DNA of 60,640 nt from an uncultured Planctomycetota bacterium (GCA_902786505.1 CADACS010000013.1:1-60640); one strand, 5' to 3'; counted from the first letter of the stretch, positions 18,292-27,739 are shown. Notes: generated by a model from the letters alone, not told the origin. Translations and numbers: made by a program.

Positions 18292-19359
18292 TTGAAATTC
18301 AATCTCAAACAGAAGCCGCAGCAGACCGTTCCCAGTTCGAGGAGGGAACGTCAGGTCGTCTTAAAAGCGGAAAATCTCGTTAAAGTCTACAAAATCAAAG
18401 GCGTCAAAACAAAGGTCGTTAAAGACGTCAGTTTTGAAGTGCGCGAAGGCGAAATTGTCGGGCTGCTCGGCTCTAACGGCGCCGGCAAAACGACGAGCTT
18501 TCGTATTTCGTGCGGGCTCATTCCCCCGGAAGAAGGGAAAGTTACGCTCAACGGAATCGACGTTACGACCTGGCCCATGTACCGCCGCATTCGCGAAGGG
18601 CGGCTCGGCTATCTCCCGCAGGACCGCAGCTCGTTCAGCTCCCTTACCGCGGAAGAGAACCTCTACGCCGCAATGGAATTCCTCGGCTATACGCGCTCGC
18701 AAATGCGCGCGAAGTGCGACGAGCTCATGAACCGGTTCAAACTTGAACGCGTGCGGCATTCGAAAGTCGGTTCCGGCGGCGACGGCGGCCTTTCCGGCGG
18801 CGAGCGGAGGCGGCTCGAAATCGCGCGCGCGCTCCTGACCAATCCGAAAATTCTGCTCCTCGACGAGCCGTTCGCCAACGTCGACCCGATTACCGTTCAG
18901 GAGCTGCAGGCGGTCGTTCATGAACTCGCCGCCGACGGGGTCGCCATTCTCATTACCGACCATCAAGTCGACGAAACGCTCGCGATTACCGATCGCAGCT
19001 ATATTATCCACGAAGGCGTCGTACTGTGCTCCGGAACGCCGCTCGAAGTCCTTTCAAATCAGGCCGCGATCCGAACTTATTTCGGAAACAAGGCGGAGAT
19101 CAGCCGCGAGCATTTCCTGAAGAAACAGCGGCTCGCCGGCGACGAACCGGCCTCCGACTATATTCAGCAGGAACCTGAGCCCGAACAAACCGCGAGCCAC
19201 GAAGACCTTACGCCGCCCCCCGCGCCTCCCAAACGTCCGACCCTGTCCCTGACGCGGCGGCAGGACGAGCCCGTCCGGCAGGCGCACTCGCCAAGAGAGG
19301 AAGAACGGGAATCGAATCGGTTCGACGGAAAACTCGGCAAGCTCATGCGCCGGAAATAA
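18292..19359 (+). CDS. lptB: LPS export ABC transporter ATP-binding protein LptB, with C-terminal extension
   Basis: A 355-residue protein starting at a TTG placed 5 nt after a perfect AGGAGG. Core motifs: Walker A GSNGAGKTT (about 60-68), Q-loop LPQDRSSFSSLT, signature LSGGERRR, Walker B LLLDEPFANVDP and H-loop ITDHQV. EPFANVDP, VAILITDHQVDETL and YIIHEGVVLCSG are LptB hallmarks. LptB powers LPS movement by the LptB2FG complex. Normal LptB is about 240 residues. Here a 30-residue basic N-terminal extension and a tail of about 85 residues (Pro/Glu-rich, then basic) are added. LptF/G/C are not nearby. Confidence 0.9.
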   Translation: MKFNLKQKPQQTVPSSRRERQVVLKAENLVKVYKIKGVKTKVVKDVSFEVREGEIVGLLGSNGAGKTTSFRISCGLIPPEEGKVTLNGIDVTTWPMYRRIREGRLGYLPQDRSSFSSLTAEENLYAAMEFLGYTRSQMRAKCDELMNRFKLERVRHSKVGSGGDGGLSGGERRRLEIARALLTNPKILLLDEPFANVDPITVQELQAVVHELAADGVAILITDHQVDETLAITDRSYIIHEGVVLCSGTPLEVLSNQAAIRTYFGNKAEISREHFLKKQRLAGDEPASDYIQQEPEPEQTASHEDLTPPPAPPKRPTLSLTRRQDEPVRQAHSPREEERESNRFDGKLGKLMRRK

Positions 19360-19420
19360 TACGCGGCCGGCGCTCGAACTCCGGCGGTTCGAGCCGAACG
19401 CGACGCGGCAGGAAGCAAAC

Positions 19421-19461
19421 GAAAAAGGCGACCCGCAAGGATTTGCGGATCGCCTCTTTTA
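19421..19461. terminator. Bidirectional terminator between lptB and Gfo/Idh/MocA
   Basis: AGGCGA-c-CCGCAA / TTGCGG-a-TCGCCT hairpin at 19426-19455 with CTTTTA on the plus side and TTTTTC on the minus side. A second perfect palindrome of 24 nt, made mostly of alternating CG, lies at 19471-19494, closer to the minus-strand stop. Confidence 0.85.
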
Positions 19462-19520
19462 TTGCGCCAACCTGACGCGCGCGCGCGCGTCAGGCGCTAA
19501 GCTTGAACGAAAGCTTGAGA

Positions 19521-21038
19521 TCAGAGGGTCTCGTCGATGAAGGACCAGTCGATCTTTTCGTAGTCGTTCTTGTATTCCGGACGAACGAGTTCGGCGACGC
19601 CGGGGGTCTTGAGGTCGGCCAGGTTGGTGACTTCGAGTTTCTTGGCGTCCCACTTGATCGTTTCGCCGCGTTTGCCAGCTTCCGGCGCGGTCCAGACGGC
19701 CAGGTTGCCGAGGAGGATCGTTTCGGTGAGCGGGCCGGCGAAGTTCGGGAAGTTGGACCAGCAGAGTTCCGGTTTGTTCTCTTTGATCGCGGTAACCCAT
19801 TCGAGCTTGTTGCGCGCGTCGAAGTTGCCGGAATGTTCGTCTTCCGGAGCCTTGCGCCATTCGACGCCGTCGATTTCCTTGAGGGCGTCGCCGCCAACAG
19901 CGCGGAGTTCATAGCGGTTGGCATAGTCGTCCGGGCTGTACGCGCAGCCCTTGGAGCCGATAATGATCGCGCCGGAGTCGGTCGGCTTTTCGATGCCGTA
20001 CTTTTCGAAGAGGGCGGCGTCCGGTTTCGTCTTCGCGTCGAACCAGGTAACTTCGATCGCGCCGCGATTTTCCGTCGCCGGGAACTGGAACCAAATCTTG
20101 GAGGACGCCGGGAACGAATTGAAATCGTGGCCGGAGGATTCCGCGACGACTTCGGTCGGGAACTTCAGATCGCAAGCGCCGTAGGGCATATTCGCGGTAT
20201 GGCACGCCATGTCGCCGAGCGAACCGGAACCGAAGTCCCACCAGCCGCGCCACTGGAAGTCGTGGTAGATGCCGGGCCAGAATTCGCGCTTGGGAGCGAC
20301 GCCGAGCCAGCAGTCCCAATCGATCTTTTCCTTGGCCTTGGCGACTTGCTCTTTCATATCTTCGATGAGTTCTTCAGCGTCGTCCGGCTCTTCCTTTTTG
20401 ACCTGTTCGGCATACTTGGCGAGCGTCTGATCGCGGTTCGGACCCTGAGCCCAAATCGGGCGGTTCGTCCAGATATGAACGGCCTGGATTTCGCCAATGA
20501 CGCCGGCCTTGATCTGGGCGACGCAGCGACGCATCGCGTCAAGCGTGGAACCCTGGTTGCCCATCTGGGTGCAGACGCCGTACTTCTTGGCGAGATAGCC
20601 GAGGTAACGGGCTTCGCCGATCGTACGGGTCAGCGGCTTCTGCGTATAGGCGTGCTTGCCGGCCTTAATGGCGGTCGCGGTAATGATCGTGTGCATATGG
20701 TCGGGCGTACTGACCGTAACGGCGTCGATCTTATCCATCATTTCCGCGAAGAGTTCGCGATAGTCGGTATAGAGCTTGGGATTCGAATCTTTGAAGTTCT
20801 GAGCCTTGCCCTGAAGCGTGTTCTTGTCGGTGTCGCACAGCGCGACGACTTTGCCGTAAAGAGCGGCCTGATCGATATCGCTGGAGCCTTTGCCGCCAAC
20901 GCCGATACCGGCGATCGCGAGTCCTTCCAGAGCGGAAGCGCGAGAGACTTTAGCGGTGGAACCGGCGGCGACGAGGAAGCCCGCGCCAGCGATGGTCGAC
21001 GTCTTGAGGAAGTCACGACGTGAAGTTTGGAAACTCAT
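19521..21038 (-). CDS. Tat-exported Gfo/Idh/MocA family oxidoreductase
   Basis: A 505-residue protein. It starts with a twin-arginine signal (SRRDFLKTSTIAGAGFLVAAG, RR at 7-8), so it should be folded and cofactor-loaded before export. The Rossmann motif is GIGVGGKG (about 44-51), followed by ALCDTD, VSTPDHMHT and a KPL motif as TQKPL where EKP is usual. The C-terminal part ends with the planctomycete-typical LTETILLGNLAVW. Such enzymes oxidise or isomerise sugars using NAD(P); the substrate is unknown. The frame extends upstream 77 codons, but AGGAG lies 6 nt before the ATG at 21038 and the signal peptide fixes the start. Confidence 0.92.
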   Translation of the reverse strand: MSFQTSRRDFLKTSTIAGAGFLVAAGSTAKVSRASALEGLAIAGIGVGGKGSSDIDQAALYGKVVALCDTDKNTLQGKAQNFKDSNPKLYTDYRELFAEMMDKIDAVTVSTPDHMHTIITATAIKAGKHAYTQKPLTRTIGEARYLGYLAKKYGVCTQMGNQGSTLDAMRRCVAQIKAGVIGEIQAVHIWTNRPIWAQGPNRDQTLAKYAEQVKKEEPDDAEELIEDMKEQVAKAKEKIDWDCWLGVAPKREFWPGIYHDFQWRGWWDFGSGSLGDMACHTANMPYGACDLKFPTEVVAESSGHDFNSFPASSKIWFQFPATENRGAIEVTWFDAKTKPDAALFEKYGIEKPTDSGAIIIGSKGCAYSPDDYANRYELRAVGGDALKEIDGVEWRKAPEDEHSGNFDARNKLEWVTAIKENKPELCWSNFPNFAGPLTETILLGNLAVWTAPEAGKRGETIKWDAKKLEVTNLADLKTPGVAELVRPEYKNDYEKIDWSFIDETL

Positions 21039-21453
21039 TATACACTCCTGAATTGCAATTGAGGTGAAGCAATCGCGAGGCAAAGCCGCGCGACAATTAG
21101 ACCGGGGATCAATCCGGATTCGTTTTTTGGCACGTTTTCCCGGGAAACATACGCGATAAGCAAAAGCGCTATTCCCGGTTGCTTCATTATAGCGAAATAC
21201 AGTCTTGATTCCTAGACGCAACTGTGGAAAAATTTGATTTTTTCTTGAAATTATCCTTACCCAGAACAATATATTTTACGCAGATTAATAGATAAAGAAA
21301 CTGACGTCTTTCTAGAAGCCGCAATACAAACAGGTTACGTTATAAAAGCTCCTCAACCTACGTCAATTCTTCAATTTGTCTGTCCAAAAGAAACGGCCGG
21401 AAGAGCGCCAAAAGCCGCCGGAATCGGACGCGGAACGCGCCGCGCATGGAAGC
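21039..21453. other. Intergenic region at left border of the LRR array
   Basis: No gene. On the minus strand TATAAT (21191-21186) is a candidate -10 for the Gfo/Idh/MocA gene, without a convincing -35. A TTTCCCGGGAAA palindrome lies at about 21136-21147 within its leader. The part right of 21250 is AT-rich and holds nothing I recognise. Confidence 0.4.
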
Positions 21454-22059
21454 TCAATCAAGCGGCTCGAAACAGAGGCGCCTTTTGCGCGCGTATTCTT
21501 CCGCGCAGGTTCCTTCGTAACCGCGAAGCGTGAGCGCTCGGCAGCCCTCGAAGGCGTCTTTTGCGATTTTTCCGACGCTTTCGGGAATGAATATCTGCTT
21601 TAGAGAAACGCAGCGTCCGAACGCCTGCTCGCCGATTGTTCTGAGTCCGGATGGAAGCGCGGCCGATTCCAACGCGGCGCAGTTGTAGAACACGCCCCTC
21701 TCGATCTTTCGGACGCCGTTCGGAAGGAATACCGACTTCAGCGAAGGGCAGTCGCCAAACGCCCACTCGTCGATAGTATCGAGCTCGTTCGAAAGAACGA
21801 CCGACTCCAGCGCGGAACATCCTCGAAACGCGTTGTACTCAATACGCGTTACGCCGCCAGGCAGAACGACCGACCTCAGCGAGGAACAGTCGCAGAACGC
21901 CGCCATGCCGATAGCTGTTACGCCCGAAGGAACGGCAAATTCCTTCGCGTCTTTGCCGCCCAGATATTTTACAAACGTCTTTCCGTCCAGACTGACGCCG
22001 TTGGAATCATATTCAATTTTGGAGGCGCCGTCTTCGGCGGTTTCGCTGCTGTCGCTCAT
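21454..22059 (-). CDS. BspA-like leucine-rich repeat protein (LRR array member A, short)
   Basis: A 201-residue protein with six 23-residue LRR_5 units (pattern VxLPxGVxxIxxxAFxxCxSLxS), flanked by the array's two caps. The N-cap is about 45 residues containing NGVSLDGKTFVKYLGG; the C-cap has an EEYARKRR-CFEPLD ending. No hairpin module, signal peptide or membrane helix. The start is the ATG at 22059 with GAGGAA 6 nt upstream; an in-frame codon 14 positions earlier has no SD. Function unknown. BspA-like repeats in other bacteria bind host proteins, but those are normally exported. Confidence 0.85.
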   Translation of the reverse strand: MSDSSETAEDGASKIEYDSNGVSLDGKTFVKYLGGKDAKEFAVPSGVTAIGMAAFCDCSSLRSVVLPGGVTRIEYNAFRGCSALESVVLSNELDTIDEWAFGDCPSLKSVFLPNGVRKIERGVFYNCAALESAALPSGLRTIGEQAFGRCVSLKQIFIPESVGKIAKDAFEGCRALTLRGYEGTCAEEYARKRRLCFEPLD

Positions 22060-22162
22060 TGATTGTTCCTCGTTTATCCAAATCAAAACGCCGTTTTCCA
22101 AAAACGCCCTGTAGAAATGTAATTACGCAAACTGGAACCCCTACGCGATCTTATTAGAGGAA

Positions 22163-23803
22163 TCAGTCGAGCGGCTCAAATTTAATGCGGCGTTTGCGCG
22201 CGTATTTTTCTGCGGAAGAACCTTTGCGCGCACGGATCGTCAACGCTTTGCAACCTTTAAACGCCCCGTCGCCGATCTCAGTTGCGTCGTTCGTTATAAC
22301 AATCGATTTCAGCGACGAACAGTCTAAAAAAGCTTCTTCCCGAATCTCCTTTACGCTCGAAGGAACGATTATCGAATCCAACGATGAACAGTCGGCAAAT
22401 AACTGAAAAGCGATCTGCGTCACGCCATTTGGAATGACGAGCGACGTTAACGAGGAACAGTTTCGAAAAGCGCACTCCCCGATCTCCGTTACGTTATCGG
22501 GAATGACAATAGACTGTAAGGAAGAACACTCGTCAAATGTCGAAGATTCAATCTTCTCGACTCCCAAGGGAATGACAATTGATTTCAACGAAGAACACTC
22601 ACAGAACGCGCCACGCCCTATTTCGACTATTCCGTTTGGAATGTCGACAGAGGTCAAATGAGAACAGCCATCGAAGGCGTGTTCTCCAATACTCGTCGCT
22701 CCGTCGGGAACGGCATATCTCCCAGACTTGCTTCCTTCCGGATATCTAACGAGGGTTTTGCCGTCCTTTGTGAAAAGAGCGCCGTCAATTGAACAAAAGT
22801 GAAGATTCTCCCCATCGACGTCAATCCGTTCAAGAGAAGAACAACCGTCAAAGACGAACCTCCCTAGATCTGTTACGTTTTTTGGAATAACAACGGATTC
22901 CAAAGACGAGAAGAGAAACGCTTGAAATCCAATATGTGTAACGCTGTCAGGAAGCGCTATCGACGTCAAAGACAAACAACGAAGGAAAGCCCTCTCTCCA
23001 ATACTCGTCACTCCGTCCGGAAGAAGGACCGATTTCAAATCAGAACAGCACGCAAACGTTTCCTCTTCAATACTTGATACGCCGATAGGAATCGAAATAG
23101 CCTGAAGTGAAGAACAGCCAAAAAAGGCGCCCCGACCTATGCTATTTACGCTGGCGGGAAGCTCTATCGACTTCAGTAGTCGGCAGTCACGGAACGCTTT
23201 ATCGCCCACCCTCGTCACACTGTCGGGAATAACTACCGAGTCCAACGATATACAGTCATAAAAAGTCCAATCGCCAATGTAAGCGACTCCATACGGAATA
23301 ACGACAGACTTAAGGAATACGCATTCGAAAAAAACACCGTCTCCAATATCCACAACGCTTTCCGGGAGATTTAACGTCTCTAATCCGCTGTGACTGAACG
23401 CGTTCCCTTCTATTGTCGTCAAACCTTCGGGAAGCGCCAGCGTCGTCAACGCGCTGCAGTCGACGAACGCTCCGTTCGCTATTCTTTTCAGACCGTCGGG
23501 AAGAACGACCGTCTCTAAATCGCGGCAGCCGCTGAACGCGCCGGCGCCTATGTCCGTTACGCTGTCGGGAAGCGCCAGCGCCTTCAAAGAAGAGCAGCGG
23601 TAGAACGCTCTTGTTCCTATACTCGTAAGGGCGTCCGGAAGAGCTATTGACCTTAACGACGAACATTCAAAAAACGCCCTGTCGCCAATCGCTGTGACGC
23701 CGTCCGGAACGGTAAATTTTTGCTTTCGACGGCCGCCCAAATATTTTACAAACGTCTTTCCGTCTAGACTGACGCCGTTGGCGTCAATTCCGTCTTCGTT
23801 CAT
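22163..23803 (-). CDS. BspA-like leucine-rich repeat protein (array member B)
   Basis: A 546-residue protein: N-cap (NGVSLDGKTFVKYLGG), 20 LRR_5 units, and after unit 13 one inserted hairpin module (IDVDGENLHFCSIDGALFTK then RYPEG). The C-cap ends AEKYARKRRIKFEPLD. Units have diverged in sequence, unlike those of member C. AAGGAA lies before the ATG at 23803. No export signal. The last half is visibly more AT-rich than the first. Transcription into this gene passes an intrinsic terminator at 23851-23885, 47 nt before the start codon. Confidence 0.87.
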   Translation of the reverse strand: MNEDGIDANGVSLDGKTFVKYLGGRRKQKFTVPDGVTAIGDRAFFECSSLRSIALPDALTSIGTRAFYRCSSLKALALPDSVTDIGAGAFSGCRDLETVVLPDGLKRIANGAFVDCSALTTLALPEGLTTIEGNAFSHSGLETLNLPESVVDIGDGVFFECVFLKSVVIPYGVAYIGDWTFYDCISLDSVVIPDSVTRVGDKAFRDCRLLKSIELPASVNSIGRGAFFGCSSLQAISIPIGVSSIEEETFACCSDLKSVLLPDGVTSIGERAFLRCLSLTSIALPDSVTHIGFQAFLFSSLESVVIPKNVTDLGRFVFDGCSSLERIDVDGENLHFCSIDGALFTKDGKTLVRYPEGSKSGRYAVPDGATSIGEHAFDGCSHLTSVDIPNGIVEIGRGAFCECSSLKSIVIPLGVEKIESSTFDECSSLQSIVIPDNVTEIGECAFRNCSSLTSLVIPNGVTQIAFQLFADCSSLDSIIVPSSVKEIREEAFLDCSSLKSIVITNDATEIGDGAFKGCKALTIRARKGSSAEKYARKRRIKFEPLD

Positions 23804-24166
23804 ACAGGTATTCCTTCTTCGCTCGCCATGTCAAATCGCTTTTTCACAAGAAAAAAAGCCCGGCATGACGCTAATCATACCGGGCCGGCGTTCCCTTCGC
23901 AATATTGTCCGGAGGAATTCTGCGACAACCGGCTGCGCCGCGCGGCGACCGCTCGGTTGATTGGCAGTCTGTAAAACGTGCTTTTAGGTTGTTCACAAGC
24001 TACAGCGCCGACTTCTTCACAATATTTTGGGAAAAATACAATTATTTAATGTAGAAAAAACCGAGAAATATGCTCTATTATTCTCAGACGGCGTTTTGAA
24101 TAAACGCCGCGTTCAAATAAACGGCGATACGACTTTTGAATATAACGGTGTTCGAGGAGATAAAGC
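23804..24166. other. Divergent intergenic region between LRR members B and C
   Basis: No gene. It contains the minus-strand terminator at 23851-23885 in the leader of B. For C there is a candidate -10 TACAAT at 24037-24042 with TTCACA 15 nt upstream (weak), and a clear GAGGAG before the GTG start of C. Confidence 0.5.
23851..23885 (-). terminator. Intrinsic terminator/attenuator in the leader of LRR member B
   Basis: On the minus strand GCCCGG-t-ATGA pairs with TCAT-g-CCGGGC-type sequence around a 6-nt loop, followed by seven T residues (23857-23851). The upstream neighbour is divergent, so no minus-strand gene ends here. The hairpin therefore sits between any promoter of B and its start codon (47 nt away), or ends an unannotated short RNA. 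Confidence 0.75.
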
Positions 24167-27100
24167 GTGCGCGACAACGGCAAACCCGAGTATGACGCGA
24201 ATGGCGTTAGCCCAGACGGGGAAACTTTTGTAAAATATATTGGAAGCGAAAACGCAGAAAGGTTTATTATCCCCGACGGCGTGACGTATATTGGAGAGCG
24301 GGCTTTCAAAGACTGCAGCTCTCTGACTTCCATCATTCTGCCCGACGGCGTGACGAGTATTGGAGACTTCGCTTTCGTAGACTGCGGCTCTCTGACTTCC
24401 ATCGTTCTGCCTGACGGCGTGACGAGCATTGGAAAGTGCGCTTTCCACGGCTGCGACTCTCTGACTTCGATCGTTCTGCCCGACGGCGTTAAGAGTATTG
24501 GCGAGGAGGCTTTCAGAGGCTGCAGCTCTCTTACTTCCATCGTTCTGCCTAGCGGCGTTAAGAGTATTGGAGACTTCACTTTCTACGGCTGCAGATCCCT
24601 GGGTTCTATCGTTCTGCCCGACGGCGTTAAGAGTATTGGAGACTTCGCTTTCGACGACTGCCGCTCTCTGACTTCCATCGTTCTGCCCGACAGCGTGACG
24701 AGTATTGGAGATTACGCTTTCCAAGGCTGCAGCGCTCTAACTTCCATCGTTCTGCCCGACGGCGTTAAGAGTATTGGATGGGGCGCTTTCTACGACTGCA
24801 GCTCCCTGACGTCGATCGTCCTGCCCGACGGCGTTAAGAGTATTGAAGGGGAAGCTTTCATGGGCTGCAGCTCTCTTACTTCCATCGTTCTGCCCGATAG
24901 CGTAACGAGTATTGGAGAGCGCGTTTTCAACGGCTGCTGTTCTCTTACTTCCATCGTTCTGCCCAATGGCGTGACGAGTATCGGAAGGAGAGCTTTCAGG
25001 GGGTGGCGTTCCTTATTCCACTTCTTTAAGATAGTAAACGCTTCTTTGCGCATTGGAAAGCAAGCTTTCATGGGCTGCAGCTCTCTGACTTCCATCGTTC
25101 TGCCCGATAGCGTGAAGAGTATTGGACAGAATGCTTTCAGCCGCTGCGAGCGCTTGAAACAAATTGACGTTGACGAGAATAATTCACACTATGCTTCCAT
25201 CAACGGCGTACTTTTCTCAAAAGACTACAAAACTCTTATTCGGTATCCCGCTGGAAAAAAAGAAAGTACGTATGCGGTCCCCGACGGCGTGACGCGTATT
25301 GGAAAGTACGCTTTCTCGGACTGCAGCTCTCTGACTTCCATCGTTTTGCCTAACGGCGTCACAAGCATTGAAGGGGGCGCTTTCGAAAACTGTCGCTCTC
25401 TGACTTCTATCGTTCTGTCCGACGGCGTAATAAGCATTGGAAGCAACGCTTTCAGAGACTGCAGTTCTCTGACGTCGATCGTTCTGCCCGACGGCGTTAC
25501 GAGCATTGGAGACTGCGCTTTCTGCGGCTGCAGTTCTCTTACTTCCACCGTTCTGCCTGACAGCGTTACGAAAATTGGAGAACATGCTTTCGACGGCTGC
25601 AGCTCTCTGACTTCTATCGTCTTGCCTGACAGAGTTAAGAAAATTGGAGAACACGCTTTCAAGGACTGCAGCTCTCTGACTTCTATCGTTCTGCCCAACG
25701 GCGTTAAAAGCGTCGGAAAGTACGCTTTCGAAAATTGCGACTCCCTTGCTTCCATCGTTCTGCTCGACGGCGTGACAAGTATCGGAACGAACGCTTTCAG
25801 AGACTTCCGCACTCTTACTTCGATCGTCCTGCCCGACAGTGTAACGAGTATTGGAGACGACGCTTTCCACGGCTGCCGTTCTCTGACTTCCATCATTCTG
25901 CCCAACGGCGTTAAAAGTATCGGAAAGCACGCTTTCCACGACTGCAGCGCTCTGGCTTCGATCGTTCTTCCCGACGGCGTCAAAAGTATCGGAGAGTATG
26001 CTTTCTGCGGCTGTTGCTCCCTGACTTCCGTCGTTCTGCCCGACGGCGTGACGCGCATTGAGCGGCGCGCTTTCCAAGGCTGCCGCTCTCTGCCTTCCAT
26101 CGCTCTACCCGACAGCGTGACGTACATTGGAGACCGCGCTTTCCAAGGCTGCCGCTCTCTGACTTCCATCGTTCTGCCCGACGGCGTGACGTACATTGGA
26201 GCGAGAACTTTCCAAGGCTGCAATCATTTGGAACAAATTGACGTTGACGAGAATAATTCACACTACGCTTCCATCGACGGAGCGCTTTTTACAAAAGACT
26301 GTAAAACTCTTATTCGGTATCCCGCCGGAAAAAAAGAAAGTATGCATAAGGTCCCTGACGGCGTGACGAGCATAGAATGGCGCGCTTTCTACGGCTGCAG
26401 CTCTCTGACTTCAATCGTTCTGCCCAACGGCGTGACGAGTATTGGAGGGGAAGCTTTCTACCGCAGCCGCTCTCTAACTTCAATCGTTCTGCCCGAGAGC
26501 GTGACGAGTATTGGACAGGACGCTTTCTGCGGCTGCAGCTCTCTGACGTCGATTGTTCTACCTGACGGCGTAACAAATATTGGAGAGGACGTTTTCCGCG
26601 GCTGTGATTCTTTGGAACAAATCGACGTTGACGATAATAATTCACATTACAGTTCCATCGACGGAGCGCTTTTTACAAAAGACCACAAAACGCTTATTAG
26701 GTATCCCGCCGGAAAAAAAGAAAGTACGTATAAGGTCCCTGACGGCGTGACGGGTATTGGAAAGAACGCTTTCAAAGGCTGCGACTCTCTGACGTCGATC
26801 GTTCTGCCTGACGGCGTCACGAGTATTGAAGAGGGCGCTTTCTACGGCCGCCGCTCTCTGACTTCCATCGTTCTGCCTGACAGCGTGACAAGCATTGGAC
26901 GGGGCGCTTTCCGCGGCTGCAGCTCTCTGACCTTGAACGTTCTGCCTGACGGCGTGACAAATATTGGAGACCATGCCTTCCGCGGCTGCAGCTCTCTGAC
27001 CTTGAACGTTCTGCCTGACGGCGTGACGAGTATCGGAGACTACGTTTTCCAAGGCTGCTACTCTCTTACTTCGATCGTTCTGCCTGACGGCGTGAGAAGT

Positions 27101-27697
27101 ATTGGAAAGAACGCTTTCCAAGGCTGCTACTCTCTAACCTCGATCGTTCTGCCTGACGGCGTGACGAGTATTGGAGAGGACGCTTTCAAAGGCTGCAGCT
27201 CTCTGACGTCGATCCTTCTGTCTGACAGCGTAACGAATATCGGACGGAGGGCTTTCGAATACTGCAAAGCCCTGACTTCCATCGTTTTGCCTGACGGCGT
27301 AACGAGCATTGAAGACTGTGCTTTCTACGGCTGCAGTTCTTTGACTTCCATCGTTCTTCCAAACGGCGTCGAGAGCATTGGACAGAAGGCTTTCAACGAT
27401 TGCAGTTCTTTGACTTCCCTCGTTCTTCCTGACGGCGTCGAGAGCATTGGACAGAAGGCTTTCAACGATTGCAGTTCTCTGACTTCCATCGTTCTTCCTG
27501 ACAGCGTCGAGAGCATTGGACAGAAGGCCTTCAACGATTGCAGTTCTCTGACTTCCATCGTTTTGCCCGAAAGCGTGGAATACATCGGAAAGGACGCCTT
27601 CAAAGAGTGTGATTCGCTTACGGTTCTCGCGCCAAAAGGATCCTATGCGGAACGGTACGCTCGCAAAAACGGCGTCGATTTTAAACCTCTCGAATGA
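24167..27697 (+). CDS. BspA-like leucine-rich repeat protein (array member C, 44 repeats)
   Basis: A 1176-residue protein starting at GTG with GAGGAG 8 nt upstream. N-cap NGVSPDGETFVKYIG; 44 LRR_5 units of 23 residues, most nearly identical (SLTSIVLPDGVTSIG--AF-GC); three hairpin modules (IDVDENNSHYASI-G-LF, then LIRYPAGKKES) after units 13, 27 and 31; C-cap YAERYARKNGVDFKPLE. Unit 12 is degenerate (GWRSLFHFFKIVNASLRIG). It is the only plus-strand member of the array and the most uniform in DNA sequence, which points to recent tandem expansion or gene conversion. No signal peptide or membrane helix. The partner or ligand is unknown. Confidence 0.88.
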   Translation: MRDNGKPEYDANGVSPDGETFVKYIGSENAERFIIPDGVTYIGERAFKDCSSLTSIILPDGVTSIGDFAFVDCGSLTSIVLPDGVTSIGKCAFHGCDSLTSIVLPDGVKSIGEEAFRGCSSLTSIVLPSGVKSIGDFTFYGCRSLGSIVLPDGVKSIGDFAFDDCRSLTSIVLPDSVTSIGDYAFQGCSALTSIVLPDGVKSIGWGAFYDCSSLTSIVLPDGVKSIEGEAFMGCSSLTSIVLPDSVTSIGERVFNGCCSLTSIVLPNGVTSIGRRAFRGWRSLFHFFKIVNASLRIGKQAFMGCSSLTSIVLPDSVKSIGQNAFSRCERLKQIDVDENNSHYASINGVLFSKDYKTLIRYPAGKKESTYAVPDGVTRIGKYAFSDCSSLTSIVLPNGVTSIEGGAFENCRSLTSIVLSDGVISIGSNAFRDCSSLTSIVLPDGVTSIGDCAFCGCSSLTSTVLPDSVTKIGEHAFDGCSSLTSIVLPDRVKKIGEHAFKDCSSLTSIVLPNGVKSVGKYAFENCDSLASIVLLDGVTSIGTNAFRDFRTLTSIVLPDSVTSIGDDAFHGCRSLTSIILPNGVKSIGKHAFHDCSALASIVLPDGVKSIGEYAFCGCCSLTSVVLPDGVTRIERRAFQGCRSLPSIALPDSVTYIGDRAFQGCRSLTSIVLPDGVTYIGARTFQGCNHLEQIDVDENNSHYASIDGALFTKDCKTLIRYPAGKKESMHKVPDGVTSIEWRAFYGCSSLTSIVLPNGVTSIGGEAFYRSRSLTSIVLPESVTSIGQDAFCGCSSLTSIVLPDGVTNIGEDVFRGCDSLEQIDVDDNNSHYSSIDGALFTKDHKTLIRYPAGKKESTYKVPDGVTGIGKNAFKGCDSLTSIVLPDGVTSIEEGAFYGRRSLTSIVLPDSVTSIGRGAFRGCSSLTLNVLPDGVTNIGDHAFRGCSSLTLNVLPDGVTSIGDYVFQGCYSLTSIVLPDGVRSIGKNAFQGCYSLTSIVLPDGVTSIGEDAFKGCSSLTSILLSDSVTNIGRRAFEYCKALTSIVLPDGVTSIEDCAFYGCSSLTSIVLPNGVESIGQKAFNDCSSLTSLVLPDGVESIGQKAFNDCSSLTSIVLPDSVESIGQKAFNDCSSLTSIVLPESVEYIGKDAFKECDSLTVLAPKGSYAERYARKNGVDFKPLE
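24260..27625 (+). repeat. Coding tandem repeat, 69-bp units
   Basis: About 44 copies of a 69-bp unit within member C, interrupted three times by a module of about 110 bp. The core ctgacttccatcgttctgcc recurs almost unchanged. Three consecutive units at 27365, 27434 and 27503 are virtually identical and spaced exactly 69 bp apart, the mark of a very recent triplication. Confidence 0.9.
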
Positions 27698-27713
27698 GCC
27701 GTTTCTATACGCG

Positions 27714-27739
27714 CTGAACCGTCCTCTTGGGCGGTTCAG
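27714..27739. terminator. Hairpin between convergent LRR members C and D
   Basis: Perfect 8-bp stem CTGAACCG / CGGTTCAG with a 10-nt loop, 17 nt after the stop of C. No strong T-tract on either side, so termination is likely but not certain. Confidence 0.5.

Noticed and set aside
19503..21023. Plus-strand open frame of 506 codons opposite the Tat oxidoreductase
   Set aside because: Antisense shadow of a well-supported gene; no SD and no recognisable domain.
25217..26223. Minus-strand repetitive open frames opposite LRR member C
   Set aside because: They repeat only because the sense strand repeats every 69 bp (multiple of 3). No SD, no caps.
24260..27625. CRISPR-like regular repetition
   Set aside because: Units are contiguous and coding with a 23-residue protein period. 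There are no unique spacers and no cas genes.
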